Shown piece after piece: positions 21,730 through 33,365 of a stretch of 64,000 nucleotides of DNA (position 1 is its first letter; each line of letters begins with the position of its first letter). Under the pieces are notes generated by a model, which saw nothing but the letters and a program-made list of their open reading frames with translations, did no database searches and was not told the origin of the DNA. Origin of the DNA: Hippasteria phrygiana (taxonomy: Eukaryota > Echinodermata > Asteroidea > Valvatida > Goniasteridae); the NCBI GenBank assembly GCA_037893225.1, contig JAZGUH010000185.1:1426001-1490000 (forward strand). The letters run 5' to 3'. A program made the position numbers and the translations under genes.

Positions 21730-23348
21730 TTAAAGAGGAACTAAAACGGCAAATTTTTTTGTTGACTTTTTGGACTTTTCCGACAGTTTAAATACTCTTT
21801 TAACTGATGGAGATTAGTTTGCAGACGAGAGAAATGTTTTTATTAAAAAAAAAAGGGTTGTTATTCTGAACCATTTATCGTGTTTCGCGAAAGCTCATTA
21901 TGTATGTTAAATGTATGTACGTGACCCCGTGACGTACACGTGTAGAGTCGGTTGATGCTACAGCCAAACACTATGCATGTACGTACGTGGAGTTGATGCT
22001 GCTGAAGAGTTTTTGTCGACCTAACTCCTCCGTTTTCCCGTCTATTTTGACTAATTTTGATATTATTTCAGTATGAGCATGGATCTGAGATAATCATTAT
22101 GCCTCGATCGTGTGTATTTGGGGGTTGCACGAGGAACAGCGACAAAAACCCTGACCCAACCTTACTGCGATTCCCAGTGCTGAATGGAGCTTAAAGGCGA
22201 CAGTGGGTCCGCTTTGTAGACAATACAATATCTGATTTTGGGCTGTCGAAATGGTCGAAAATATGTGCAGAACATTTCGCCAAAGACTGTATAGAATAGA
22301 TGATAGTGTTAGTATGAAAACTCAGCTGGGTTTGAAGGCACAATTCCGTTTGAAGGATGGAGCCATTCCAACTCTAAAAGCACCGAGCATTCCAATCGTG
22401 TCCCGGACTCACGCGCACCAGCGCGACGACGTTAACTGTGGTTGCCGTCTCGAGCAGCCAGAGAGCCCCGGTCGTCTCCCTGTCCACGCTCGCTTGACTC
22501 AACATGCATTGTACACGCACGGTACCGCATGTATACTCTGCCGGATATGAGGCAGCTTTTTTCACTCCGTATATTTTGTAGGATCCTACACTTCCTACAG
22601 TCCTACACCATTGAAATGTGCACAAAGTAAAAAGCAAAGACGGATACAGTGAACCAGTTTTGTGTAGGACTGTAGGAAGTTGTAGGCCCTGCAGATGATG
22701 CATGGTGAAAAAAGCTGCCCCATATCGTGCTGCATATGACCGCATGCGCTGCATGCGATTGAGTCTGGTACCTTATAACAGAAATTGTGTATATAGTTCT
22801 GAGAAGGTGCGGGTCCTTATGAGGGCTGCATAATCAAAGTCGCCAGACTAGAGTATAGCATCAGCTCACACACAACTCACCGCGTAGGTCCCAATAAAAG
22901 CCGACTGCAAACAAAGGAAAGTATGACTTATAACTAGCTTTTCAGCAAGAACAAGCCTACAACCCCAATTCTTAATGTGTCTCACAAAGATGTCAACACT
23001 TTAAAATATGTTTATCGTAGTGTTACTCCTGAATCATGAGCAAAAAGCACAGTAAGTAATACTAGCCTTAGACAAAAAATACATACAGACTCTACGTAAA
23101 ACATTGTCGTATAATACAGTGACGTCATATGTTTCTACACGTGTACGTCAATACTCGCGCGATACGGCACGCAGTTGACCTCGGCTTTTTCTGAATCGAG
23201 TCAAAGTGGCTCAGAAAGAAAAGGCTCAAAAACATTTTTTTTGATTTTTCAGAATCATGAAACTTGTTACATTAGATTTGGGGAGGCATAAACTATCAGA
23301 TAAGTCAAAAATGTTCAAAAAAAATTTGAAGTTTTAGTTCCTCTTTAA
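21730..23348. mobile_element. Kolobok-like DNA transposon, TTAA target, THAP remnant
   Basis: TTAA flanks both ends (21730-21733 and 23345-23348). The ends are inverted: AGAGGAACTAAAAC followed by a T-rich run at the left, GTTTTAGTTCCTCT preceded by an A-rich run at the right. The interior contains the decayed THAP domain at 22099-22385. A THAP domain combined with a TTAA target is the known signature of the Kolobok superfamily. A nested inverted repeat lies about 22530-22740. No long catalytic-domain frame survives. Confidence 0.68.
22099..22385 (+). pseudogene. Decayed THAP zinc-finger domain (transposon-derived)
   Basis: The frame starting at ATG 22099 gives MPRSCVFGGC, the first Cys pair of a THAP (C2CH) finger. 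It continues with LLRFP, then RRQWVRFV and KICAEHF, the last carrying the Cys-x2-His pair. A TAA stop at 22192-22194 interrupts the domain. The typical THAP tail (RLKDGAIPTL) appears in a different frame further on, implying a frameshift near 22300. THAP domains are DNA-binding modules of P and Kolobok transposases. The domain sits inside a TTAA-flanked element with inverted ends (21730-23348), which favours Kolobok. Confidence 0.7.
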
Positions 23349-23423
23349 AGCCATCAAGGTTAAATTGACCTATTGCTGTTTATAAGCAGTAGCCAATCAT
23401 AGCATCTGTTAAATGTCACGTTG

Positions 23424-23795
23424 AATGGAGCGCTGTGGCCTCGTGGCTTTGTGTATCAAATGCAAGATCGTGGTGATACTGCAAATTGTGGGTTCAAGAC
23501 CAGCTGGGGGGTCATGGTGCTTGTCTCCTTGAGCAAGGCACTTTGTCAAAAGTTGCTTCTCTCAACCCAGGAGAAAATGGGTACCTGTGAGGGCAGTGAT
23601 GGTTATGTGTTTGATTAGCCTGTGTGTGCTTAAATAGCAGCCGGGGCTGTATACTCCCCAGGGAACTGAAAAGGTTTCAGGAATGATTAATGGGCCCGAT
23701 GATCAGGGGTAATAATATAGCACCTTGAGCACCGTGTTCTTGGTGGATGTGTGTGCTTTACAAATGGACATGTTTATTATTATTATTATATTCTA
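23424..23795 (+). mobile_element. SINE with ATT-repeat tail
   Basis: A tRNA-like head (GTGGCCTCGTGGC and TGTGGGTTCAAGACC) is followed by the widespread SINE words CCTTGAGCAAGGCACTTTGT and CCCAGGAGAAAATGGGTACC, and a TTATTATTATTA tail. Fragments occur at 46800-46880 (+) and 62940-63080 (-). Confidence 0.65.
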
Positions 23796-24446
23796 AATCT
23801 AATACACAAACAAATAAACTTCCAAACAAATGACCCCATGTGCGGCTTTTGTTGAAATGCAACCTGCGAATGCGTGTCAGTCAAATACAAATGTGGTTCA
23901 ACTACGGACACATAATGATGTGATCTGTACATTCATGCACGGAAAAACAATGAGAAAAGTTGTTTTAGACATATCCAAGACATCCCCGGTCAAAAGAGAT
24001 AAGTGCAGAAATGCTTGGCGAGCACTTGAGTATGCAGTGCACTGCTATACATTGTTGTGCGTGCTGCGTGTGTGCAGAGTTATCTGAGAACTCGCAAATG
24101 GCAGTAAGTCAATTGCATCAAACCATAGAGCAAGGCTCTATGATCAAACCTAGGGAGTATCTGTTCACACTTGCAGTTTTTCAATCTAGCTTTGACCCTG
24201 GTGAGATGAGCTCTAACCAGATTGGATCATGTACGTTTGTAAGGAACAGGTATATGAAACATGGAGATTAGAAGTCAAAGTGTGTGCACCCTGTGGCAAA
24301 GTTCCAAAGTTCCTTGGTGTACATGTACTTCTACTCCATCAATCGCTTGAGCTGGGTCCGATGATGGCAGTGCTAAACATCTCAATCCATCAAGAAGCTG
24401 GCTAGCATGCACACCTACGTTGTCCACAAGGCTGTTGATAAGGTAG

Positions 24447-25282
24447 TGTTACGTGCCAACGAGACTAGGTCCCCAACCTCGGACGCACGACAGAAAGGAT
24501 ACGAATTTAGAAAACTGCACCACTGAACGAATGGACAAATTATGGCAAGCAAACATGATCTTACATTAATTTATTAATAACCAAAATCTCACGCAAATTA
24601 GGCACAGTGCTCAAGCATGTTAACTAGCTTTGTTGAACAAGTACATCTGTTTAAATAAGCAGGATTAAAATAAAACGGGCTAAATTAGCAAAGCAAATAA
24701 GGTAATTATTGGCAAATTAAATCAGCTGTAAGCCAGTAGTAAAAGTGACAATACATTACGCAAAATCATGATAAAGCAGTACCACCGTAACGTAAAAGCA
24801 ACTATTAGCAAATAGGCATGTTGGCAAAATCACATTCGGCCGAATAGATAATACCTTGCTTTATGATGATTAAACAAGAAAACAGGCCCGCTCGGTCAGT
24901 GTCCACGAAGCCGTAGTGCAGCCAACGGGCCAACTCCTCCATGGAAGATCCACTGCGTCCGTCCGTCTGCGGTGTGGGGTAGGGTCGGCCAAACAGGTAG
25001 AAAGCCACGACACCAGCAGAGTCAGCACAAAACCCGTCCAGCCACGACTCCCAAAACGTCAGGTAGCATTCACAGCATGGAGACGTTGGTCCGAAGTTGC
25101 ACCTTTTCATAAGACGAAACACGCACATGGCATGTATAGACACTAACCGAGCCCCGAACGAAGTTTCTGTGGGCCTTATATAATGGTCCTAGTCCACGCG
25201 TGTCCATTCAGGCACGACATTCCTTCAAAGAATGTGTGGAATGCCGGCCAGGTGGCTACAGGTGGTATTACTATTCGTAACA
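24447..25282. mobile_element. Solo LTR (836 bp) with 4-bp target duplication
   Basis: The element starts TGTTACG and ends CGTAACA, the usual TG...CA LTR ends with a short inverted repeat. GTAG flanks both sides (24443-24446 and 25283-25286). The paralogous flank of GPCR copy 1 near 16205-16235 runs straight across without it. A TATATAA word at about 25176 could be the LTR promoter if the element is in + orientation. No internal retrovirus-like region or second LTR is present. A 112-codon minus-strand frame inside is not recognised and is probably chance. Confidence 0.72.
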
Positions 25283-25587
25283 GTAGGTATGAGAACGTCC
25301 TGGGTTTTGTTTTCCATGTGTTGGTTCCCAGTAGACGACTTTGCGTACCGGTAGCTCAGGATGCCCTTGTGCTGCAGTTTTATCAGTTACTCTCGGTAGG
25401 ATTCTGTAGAGCTTTGGTTCGTGGTCTCTCCAGTTAACATTCAGTGCCGTTCCCATACAGAATCTGTCCAATGAGGGCTCATCAAAGAAATAAAATCTAA
25501 TGAAGAAATTGGCTATCTATAGTGCCCTTGGACATGACGATGGACGTTAGTGAATCTTTTCTTGTCCATTGTGCAGAGTGTTATTGT

Positions 25588-26577
25588 CTACTCGGCACGG
25601 TGAATACATGACCTGCATTTCTGTCCGAGTGTACCGCAGGCAGCAGGTTTTATCCTGTAAAGTGTCTGCTTGAACTCCTTGTTTCTCAGACAGAAGATGA
25701 TCACGTCCAACCAGTTGGTGGTGTGAAAAAAGAGGCTCAAAGTGTGGCGGATGTATAATGGTACCTCTACTTCACTGCTAATGATTGACAAAGCAACAGC
25801 TGGTAACCAACCCAACAGGACAACCCCTGCAATGATAGCGACCGTGTTGAATGATTTGGTGCTGATTCTCTGCGGTGTGTTATCGCCCTCTGCTGGTTGG
25901 TTTTCCTGAGCAATGCGTCGGGCCTGGCGTCTAGCTATGACCAGAATGTGCAAGTACAACACCAGTACCATTGACAGTGCCAACAAACCGAGGCACCTTG
26001 TTATGTACAGCAGCACTGCTGACTCAGTAGCTTCACATCGTAGATTAACAAATGGCACTTCATTGATGGCAATGTTTACGACACAAGTTAGTACAGACAG
26101 GCTCCAGCTACAAAAGACAAGAATAAGTGATCTGCGGATGGTCATCAAGCGGGGATAATGCAGACACCAGGCAATAGCGAGGTACCGGTCAACGGTCAGT
26201 AGCAGCAGTGAAAGGAGACACGTTGAAAAGAGCATGAATGCTCCAGCTTCAACTACAACGCACAGGAAGGCACCTAGAGACCAGTATCCTGCAATCACCT
26301 CAACTGTGTGTGGGAGAAGTGCCAAAAGTCCCATGCCAAAGTCTGCGATAGTCAGAGATGCCATGAAGATCTTGGTGGTGGGCTGGACATTGGTCACTCG
26401 ACGAATGACCACCAAACAGAGCGGATTGAGAGTCAGAATCAGGATGACGGTGGGAATGGAGAGAGTGACACTCAGAACTCTTGCTGCTGACCAATCAGTG
26501 TCTGGATAGACTGACCAATCATCAGTGCCGGTATCATTACTAATTTGTTCCATTGTTGAGTTCTCAGCACTGGCCAT
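25588..26577 (-). CDS. Class A GPCR, intronless, copy 2 (329 aa)
   Basis: This is an intact single-exon receptor, nearly identical to copy 1 in the N-terminus, TM1, TM2, TM4, intracellular loop 3 and C-terminus. The DRY motif sits in VDRYLAIAW, TM6 has GWLPAVALS, and TM7 has DVIIF followed by RNKEFKQTLYR. The TM2-TM3 region is distinctive: the PHTVEVIAGYWSLGAFLC stretch is followed by EAGAFMLFS. Loop 2 is one residue shorter than in copy 4. Its loop 3 (EVEVPLYIRHT) groups with copy 1, so copies 1 and 2 form one subgroup. Upstream DNA to about 26985 is homologous to the flank of copy 1, and downstream DNA to about 24105 matches it apart from a solo LTR. Confidence 0.93.
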   Translation of the reverse strand: MASAENSTMEQISNDTGTDDWSVYPDTDWSAARVLSVTLSIPTVILILTLNPLCLVVIRRVTNVQPTTKIFMASLTIADFGMGLLALLPHTVEVIAGYWSLGAFLCVVVEAGAFMLFSTCLLSLLLLTVDRYLAIAWCLHYPRLMTIRRSLILVFCSWSLSVLTCVVNIAINEVPFVNLRCEATESAVLLYITRCLGLLALSMVLVLYLHILVIARRQARRIAQENQPAEGDNTPQRISTKSFNTVAIIAGVVLLGWLPAVALSIISSEVEVPLYIRHTLSLFFHTTNWLDVIIFCLRNKEFKQTLYRIKPAACGTLGQKCRSCIHRAE

Positions 26578-28567
26578 GTTTAAAGTCTATACTATTTTTT
26601 TGTAAATTCCCTCGGTTTTTAAAAAAAACCTGGCAGTTGACGTTTTCTTCACATTCATCTCACTTCAGTGAATCTACAGTTTCAACCATCATCTAGTATT
26701 TTCTGGTCAGTGGTACATGTACGTCTACCACTACATGATACCTGTGAAGCACGTTTAACTGAACGTGTACTCGCTCTAATATTTTGCTCCGTTGTGCTGA
26801 GCCTCCACTGTTACGATGGGTCTAATAGCAATGAAGCCTGAGGCTGATTAAACAGTAACAATCCCAAGTTATTAACTTCAAACCAGTGAAACTCACTGTC
26901 CATCAACTTGTCACTTTATTACAGAATCTCAATAACAGCGTATCCGGCAATGATCAATTTTGATCCAGGGGAGACAGTTTTAATCTTTTTTTTGCTAGAT
27001 TGTTTTCCCTTTTTGTTATGGGTATCGCCCAACACAATGCCAACAGGTGACTCAAGGTGTGGGCTACAAAAGACAAGAAAAGACAGAAATCACAGGGATG
27101 GAAGGTACATTTCGCTTGACTTGGGAAAGATAGCAACAATAATTAACTGCACACTCGTTAACTACCAGTTACGGACATGTCACTTTCGATGCAAAATCTC
27201 AACAAAGGCAGATTTTCTAATCTTGTTCAAATTAACAGCAATCATGCCTTGTTGTACCCCCTGTATATTGGTGTACTTTAAGCTGATGACACACAAAAAC
27301 CCTACCAGTTGAGCTGGTTGAATGGATTCTTCAAGACACTTGTGGAATATGTGTACCAGCGCAGTGTTCTAGCCAGGGTGAAATTAAAGCGTAGGGGCAT
27401 TTAATAGCTCAAGGATGGACAATGCGAGTGTGGAGCACTGACAGCGTGGGGTCCGGGGTCTGATTTAAGGGGCCCGACATTTTTTGGATTCCAGCTGCTC
27501 TGTGGTACAATCTGAGGCAATTCCTGGCCACTTTCCCTTCACTGTTCTGAGCAAAAGTTGTTAATATTATATAGGCAAAATCTAGTTCATTTGAAATAGT
27601 TTCGAATATACTCTTGCTCTTAAATGTATAGCGTAGTGGTAGCGTAGGGGGCAGGATTCAAGCGTAGTACTATATTTGTAATTCCCGAAAGTGCAGTGGG
27701 TGCACGTTTAGACTACCACATTGGTGCATTAATAGTGCAGCAAGATGCAAGTGTGTACAGTGAGCTTTACGGTGTAAATTGAATTTTCGCAAGTGTCGTA
27801 AGCGTTAATCTGTTTTGTTATTCCCATGTACCCTGATTTTCATGTTGAAAATTCCCCACAAATGACATTCAAAAACTTTATTTTTCATTGTCTGAGAAAG
27901 TAATATGTTACATAATTCGGTTACGGGAGTACGGGTACTCGATTACATAATCTGGAATCGGTTCCTGACATTAGCAGTCGGGTATTCGGGTCCCCGGTTT
28001 GGATGCACAGCCTTAAAAGTGACTTGGGTAGAGCAGGGTTCAGCTTTACTTTTTAGTGAACGTCAAATGATTATTCTCTTCTCAATATTTAAAATGTTCC
28101 GGTCCCCACACCAAAACCCCACAATTTAAAAAAGAAATAAGCCAGTTTATCATAGCAAGAAATACTATTGTTTTTGGTCCTTCTTAAATTCTTAGTTTAA
28201 GAGGAAAGAAATTTGTCCCATCAAATGCATTTTTTCGTCTATTTCAAGACACAAAATTTTCACTTTTTCAAAAATTGCTTCTGTCCAACTAAGCATTTTT
28301 TTTTTTTTTTAAGTCATCAGAACGTGATATGTTTTTCGTGGAATTTCAAGAAAGAAAAACCCAATTGCAAATTTCAGAAAGTTTATGAAATTTTGGTCTT
28401 CAAAAATTAATGAATATTTTGTTTAGCCTGCAAAACATTTTTATAAGACTAGGACTGCATTTGTGGCCATAATTAACAGAGTTGTCAGACAAAGAAGGTT
28501 ATGATTTTTCCTTCAGATCATCTATACTTAAAAATACACGAACGTAAAAGATTAGATTGCCGGGAGT

Positions 28568-28705
28568 GAAATGATCGCTACATATAACGCTGGTTGGAGA
28601 CAGTCCGACACACTTTGCTCTTGTCAGTCGGACTTTTGAGGCCCAAGTTCTCCGCAATCCCTCGTCTTTGGGGAATCTCAGGCTGCAACAACACCTGGTC
28701 GGCAT
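28568..28705 (-). pseudogene. THAP-domain exon fragment, duplicate 1
   Basis: The minus-strand frame reads SLRFPKDEGLRRTW, then VGLSPTSVICSDHFTPG, which is the central and final part of a THAP finger including the Cys-x2-His pair. The N-terminal Cys pair is missing or lies on another exon; a GTTGTTGCAG acceptor immediately precedes the LRFP segment. The frame stays open past HFTPG to a stop near 28499 but loses THAP similarity. It may be a piece of a Kolobok-like transposase or of a domesticated THAP gene. The same segment recurs 2.8 kb downstream in the tandem duplicate. Confidence 0.6.
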
Positions 28706-29883
28706 CCTGCACTTTACATGTCAAAATATGCTTCATTTGTTCCCGCTTTCGACTGTAAACAGCTTAGGAAATATCTACATGCCGGAAATGTGTAGTGATG
28801 GTATATGCTGCACTGCATTGTGGGATATAGTACGTGCAGCGGCCGGCCAGCCGCCTTCTGTACGTGACGTCGCAGGGTCACGTGATGCATTACATCATCC
28901 TTTTGCAATTTTCGAGCAAATAAAGTTGGGGGCTCGAAAAGTGGTGGGAAAATCGCCTAAAAGAGCCAAACAAATCGCAATTAAGAGAAAAAAACGACAA
29001 AGGTGTTGTTTTAATAAACAAACACATTTATTAAGACCGACATTGTTTTCTATTTCAGGGACCCTTTAAAGGTATGATTTTACGTTGGTAGAACTGACAA
29101 AATAGTTGCAGGCAGTGTTCATACTTTGTGTGATTCAGTATGTACATGAAATAACAAACCTGTGAAAATTTGAGCTCAATCTGCCATCCCAGTTACGAGG
29201 AAATAGTGAAAAATTGTAACAGTAATTTTGTGCAAGTTCATACTGTACATGTATGTACTTGTCCAAATAAGCCACGTCATTTCTTTTTTATGGAATTCAG
29301 ATTCAATTTTCTCGAAGATGACAGCATTTCAGCTGGAAGTATTTCTCTGGAGGATTCAAATTGTCAAGATTCAAATTTGTATTCGATCACGTTAAAAAAC
29401 ATGAACATTTTCTTCCCAGTGGGTTATCAAGAAGCATTAAAAAACATTCCAAAACATGAACTCTGATAAAATATATAAATATAAATATAAAAACAAAGTC
29501 AACAGGATTGGGACTGGTATCAAATTTAAAATCAGTAATTGTTCAGATTGAAACAAATCATTTTTGTTATCGTTACCAAAGACATGTCACTTTAAAAACA
29601 AGTTGTAAGGCAGAGCACCGAATATAATTCAACTAGATAATGATGAATGATACCAGCTCTTTGTGGTGCCGCATCCATTACACCATCACTTTTTCCAATA
29701 CATCTCCTAGTGTGATTGCTTATTTTAACAAGATTAGGAAATCTGCCATTGTTGAGATTTTGTTGGAGAGTAACATGCCCGAGATTGGTTGTTGATCAGT
29801 ACAGGGTTTACAGAGGATGTTGATTGCTGAGAGAAGTTTGCGTTATTTTTTTGTTTTATGTAGATTCTGTATTGTAAAATAAA

Positions 29884-30200
29884 ATGGCAAATTTTTTTCT
29901 GCCATGAAATAAAAAAAAAGTGACTTTTGAGAGCTATTTTTATCAAGTCCCCTCTAGCGCAGCATAGCCCGCTGACGCCATTTGTCTAAAAGTTGTCGCT
30001 GCGGGCAGCAAACAATTCTGATGTCATAGTACGAACTCCTCTTTTGTTCCTAGTGCTAGACACAAAAGGGAGTTCGTCAGAATTGTGGGCTGCCCGCAGC
30101 AACGACTTTTAGACAAATGGCACCAGCGGGCTAGAGGGGAATTGATAAAACTGCTCTCAAAACTCACCTTTTTGTTATTTCATGGCAGAAATAATTGGCC
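29884..30200. repeat. Foldback inverted repeat in duplication unit 1
   Basis: Arms of about 150 bp pair from GGCAAATTTTTTTCTGCC at the left to GGCAGAAATAATTGGCC at the right. They include GCCATTTGTCTAAAAGTTGT and its complement, around a centre near CTAGTGCTAG. It is MITE-like; no target duplication is assigned. Confidence 0.65.
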
Positions 30201-31375
30201 ATGATATTTTGCAGTGTTTTTCTACCTCCATGGTCCGAGTGACGTCATTGGCATCATTCAAAAATACTCTTGCAAAATCCGTTTGGCAAAATACTACAAG
30301 AGTATGCCATTGATTTTTTAGTTTGTATAATCATGGAGCTATAGCTCCATGGTATAATTGAGAATTAAAAAATTACAGGATCTGCAACGGGCCTGATGTT
30401 GTTTACTGCGAACATCAGCGTTAACCCTTTGCATCTAGATGACGTCTATAGACGTCTACAGAAAATTACCACCTGGCCGGATGACGACTGTACACGCATT
30501 ATCTGCATTTTTAATCCATTGCTGGATTATTGTGTCCGTTTGGCTTGCAAGATGCAAGTGTGTACAGTGAGCTTTACGGTGTAAATTGAATTTTCGCAAG
30601 TGTCGTAAGCGTTAATCTGTTTTGTTATTCCCATGTACCCTGATTTTCATGTTGAAAATTCCCCACAAATGACATTCAAAAACTTTATTTTTTTCATTGT
30701 CTGAGAAAGTAATATGTTACATAATTCGGTTACGGGAGTAGGGGTACTCGATTACATAATCTGGAATCGGTTCCTGACATTAGCAGTCGTGTATTCGGGT
30801 ACCCGGTTTGGATGCACAGCCTTAAAAGTGACTTGGGTAGAGCAGGGTTCAGCTTTACTTTTTAGTGAACGTCAAATGATTATTCTCTTCTCAATATTTA
30901 AAATGTTCCGGTCCCCACACCAAAACCCCACAATTTAAAAAAGAAATAAGCCTGTTTATCATAGCAAGAAATACTATTGTTTTTGGTCCTTCTTAAATTC
31001 TTAGTTTAAGAGGAAAGAAATTTGTCTCATCAAAAGCATTTTTTCGTCTATTTCAAGACACAAAATTTTCACTTTTTCAAAAATTGCTTCTGTCCAACTA
31101 AGCATTTTTTTTTTTTTTAAGTCATCAGAACGTGATATGTTTTTCGTGGAATTTCAAGAAAGAAAAACCCAATTGCAAATTTCAGAAAGTTTATGAAATT
31201 TTGGTCTTCAAAAATTAATGAATATTTTGTTTAGCCTGCAAAACATTTTTATAAGACTAGGACTGCATTTGTGGCCATAATTAACAGAGTTGTCAGACAA
31301 AGAAGGTTATGATTTTTCCTTCAGATCATCTATACTTAAAAATACACGAACGTAAAAGATTAGATTGCCGGGAGT

Positions 31376-31489
31376 GAAATGATCGCTACATATAACGCTG
31401 GTTGGAGACAGTCCGACACACTTTGCTCTTGTCAGTCGGACTTTTGAGGCCCAAGTTCTCCGCAATCCCTCGTCTTTGGGGAATCTCAG
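31376..31489 (-). pseudogene. THAP-domain exon fragment, duplicate 2
   Basis: This is the counterpart of the fragment at 28568-28705 in the second copy of the 2.8-kb duplication. The domain core is unchanged. A 2-bp difference just upstream (ACACACC versus ACACC) changes the frame before CCCSLRFP, so the predicted N-terminus differs between copies. That difference argues against an ATG-initiated protein here and supports an internal exon or a dead fragment. Confidence 0.6.
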
Positions 31490-32690
31490 GCTGCAACAAC
31501 ACACCTGGTCGGCATCCTGCACTTTACATGTCAAAATATGCTTCATTTGTTCCCGCTTTCGACTGTAAACAGCTTAGGAAATATCTACATGCCGGAAATG
31601 TGTAGTGATGGTATATGCTGCACTGCATTGTGGGATATAGTACGTGCAGCGGCCGGCCAGCCGCCTTCTGTACGTGACGTCGCAGGGTCACGTGATGCAT
31701 TACATCATCCTTTTGCAATTTTCGAGCAAATAAAGTTGGGGGCTCGAAAAGTGGTGGGAAAATCGCCTAAAAGAGCCAAACAAATCGCAATTAAGAGAAA
31801 AAAGCAACAAAGGTGTTGTTTTAATAAACAAACACATTTATTAAGACCGACATTGTTTTCTATTTCAGGGACCCTTTAAAGGTATGATTTTACGTTGGTA
31901 GAACTGACAAAATAGTTGCAGGCAGTGTTCATACTTTGTGTGATTCAGTATGTACATGAAATAACAAACCTGTGAAAGTTTGAGCTCAATCTGCCATCCC
32001 AGTCACGAGGAAATAGTGAACAATTGTAACAGTAATTTTGTGCACGTTCATACTGTACATGTATGAACTTGTCCAAATAAGCCACGGCCTTTTTTTTTTT
32101 AGGAATTCAGATTCAATTTTCTCGAAGATGACAGCATTTCAGATGGAAGTATTTCTCTGGAGGATTCAAATTTTCAAGATTCAAATTTGTATTCGATCAC
32201 GTTAAAAAACATGAATATTTTCTTCCCAGTGGGTTATCAAGAAGCATTCAAAAACATTCAAAAACATGAACTCTGATAAAATATATAAAAATATAAAAAC
32301 AAAGTCACCAGGATTGGGACTGGTATCAACTTTATAATCAGTAATTTTTCAGATTGAAACGAATAATTTTTGTTATCGTTACCAAAGCCATGTCACTTTA
32401 AAACAAGTTGTAAGGCAGAGCACCGAATATAATTCAACTAGATAATGATGAATGATACCAGCTCTTTGTGGTGCCGCATCCATTACACCATCACTTTTTC
32501 CAATACATCTCCTAGCGTGATTGCTTATTTTAACAAGATTAGGAAATCTGCCATTGTTGAGATTTTGCTCGAGAGTAACATGCCCGATATTGGTTGTTGA
32601 TCAGTACAGGGTTTACAGAGGATGTTGATTGCTGAGAGAAGTTTGCGTTATTTTTTTGTTTTATGTAGATTCTGTATTGTAAAATAAAAC

Positions 32691-33010
32691 GGCCAATTTT
32701 TTTCTGCCATAAAAAAAAAGTGACTTTTGAGAGCTATTTTTATCAAGTCCCCTCTAGCGCAGCATAGCCCGCTGACGCCATTTGTCTAAAAGTTGTCGCT
32801 GCGGGCAGCAAACAATTCTGATGTCATAGTACGAACTCCTCTTTTGTGCCTAGTGCTAGACACAAAAGGGAGTTCGTCCTATGACGTCAGAATTGTTTGC
32901 TGCCCGCAGCGACGACTTTTAGACAAATGGCACCAGCGGGCTAGAGGGGAATTGATAAAACTGCTCTCAAAAGTCACCTTTTTGTTATTTCATGGCAGAA
33001 ATAATTGGCC
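32691..33010. repeat. Foldback inverted repeat in duplication unit 2
   Basis: This is the same foldback as in unit 1 but with a more complete right arm (ACGTCAGAATTGTTTGCTGC pairs with GCAGCAAACAATTCTGATGT). Confidence 0.65.
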
Positions 33011-33231
33011 ATGATATTTTGCAGTGTTTTTCTACCTCCATGGTCCGAGTGACGTCATTGGCATCATTCAAAAATACTCTTGCAAAATCCGGTGGGCAAA
33101 AATACTACAAGAGTATGACATTTATTTTTTAGTTTGTATAATCATGGAGCTATAGCTCCATGGTATAATTGAGAATTAAAAAATTGCAGGATCTGCAACA
33201 GGCCTGATGTTGTTTACTGCGAACATCAGCG

Positions 33232-33365
33232 TTAACCCCTTGCATCTAGATGACGTCTATATGTACACGCATTCTCTGCCTTTTCAATCCATTGCTGGAT
33301 TATTGTGTCCGTTTGGCTTGGCTGCACAAGCCGGCATGGCACCCCTGCCGTACTCAAAGGGTTAA
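33232..33365. mobile_element. TTAA MITE, CCCCTTG family, at the end of duplication unit 2
   Basis: The element starts TTAACCCCTTGCATC and ends GTACTCAAAGGGTTAA. In duplication unit 1 the matching element (from 30421) is cut by the duplication junction. Confidence 0.6.

Larger units (their letters stand above)
27738..30548. repeat. 2.8-kb tandem duplication, unit 1
   Basis: The unit is repeated head to tail with an offset of about 2,810 bp; identity is very high, with small indels. Contents in order: a piece of the GGGTACCCG hAT-like family (to about 28010), AT-rich unique sequence, the THAP exon on the minus strand, an AGGGACCC-TTAA boundary at about 29050-29062 that may be a transposon end, AT-rich sequence, a 320-bp foldback, and part of a TTAA MITE (from 30421). 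The copy 1/copy 2 junction falls inside that MITE at TTGGCTTG/CAAGATG. Confidence 0.85.
30549..33250. repeat. 2.8-kb tandem duplication, unit 2
   Basis: This is the second direct copy of 27738-30548. It keeps a fuller version of the foldback centre (GTCCTATGACGTCAG is present here and lost in unit 1). It is shorter than unit 1 in the distal TTAA MITE, where about 40 bp are missing. The MITE then continues to its own TTAA end at 33362-33365. Confidence 0.85.

Noticed and set aside
24805..25143. 112-codon minus-strand frame inside the solo LTR
   Set aside because: LTRs rarely encode protein and the peptide matches no family I know; most likely chance.
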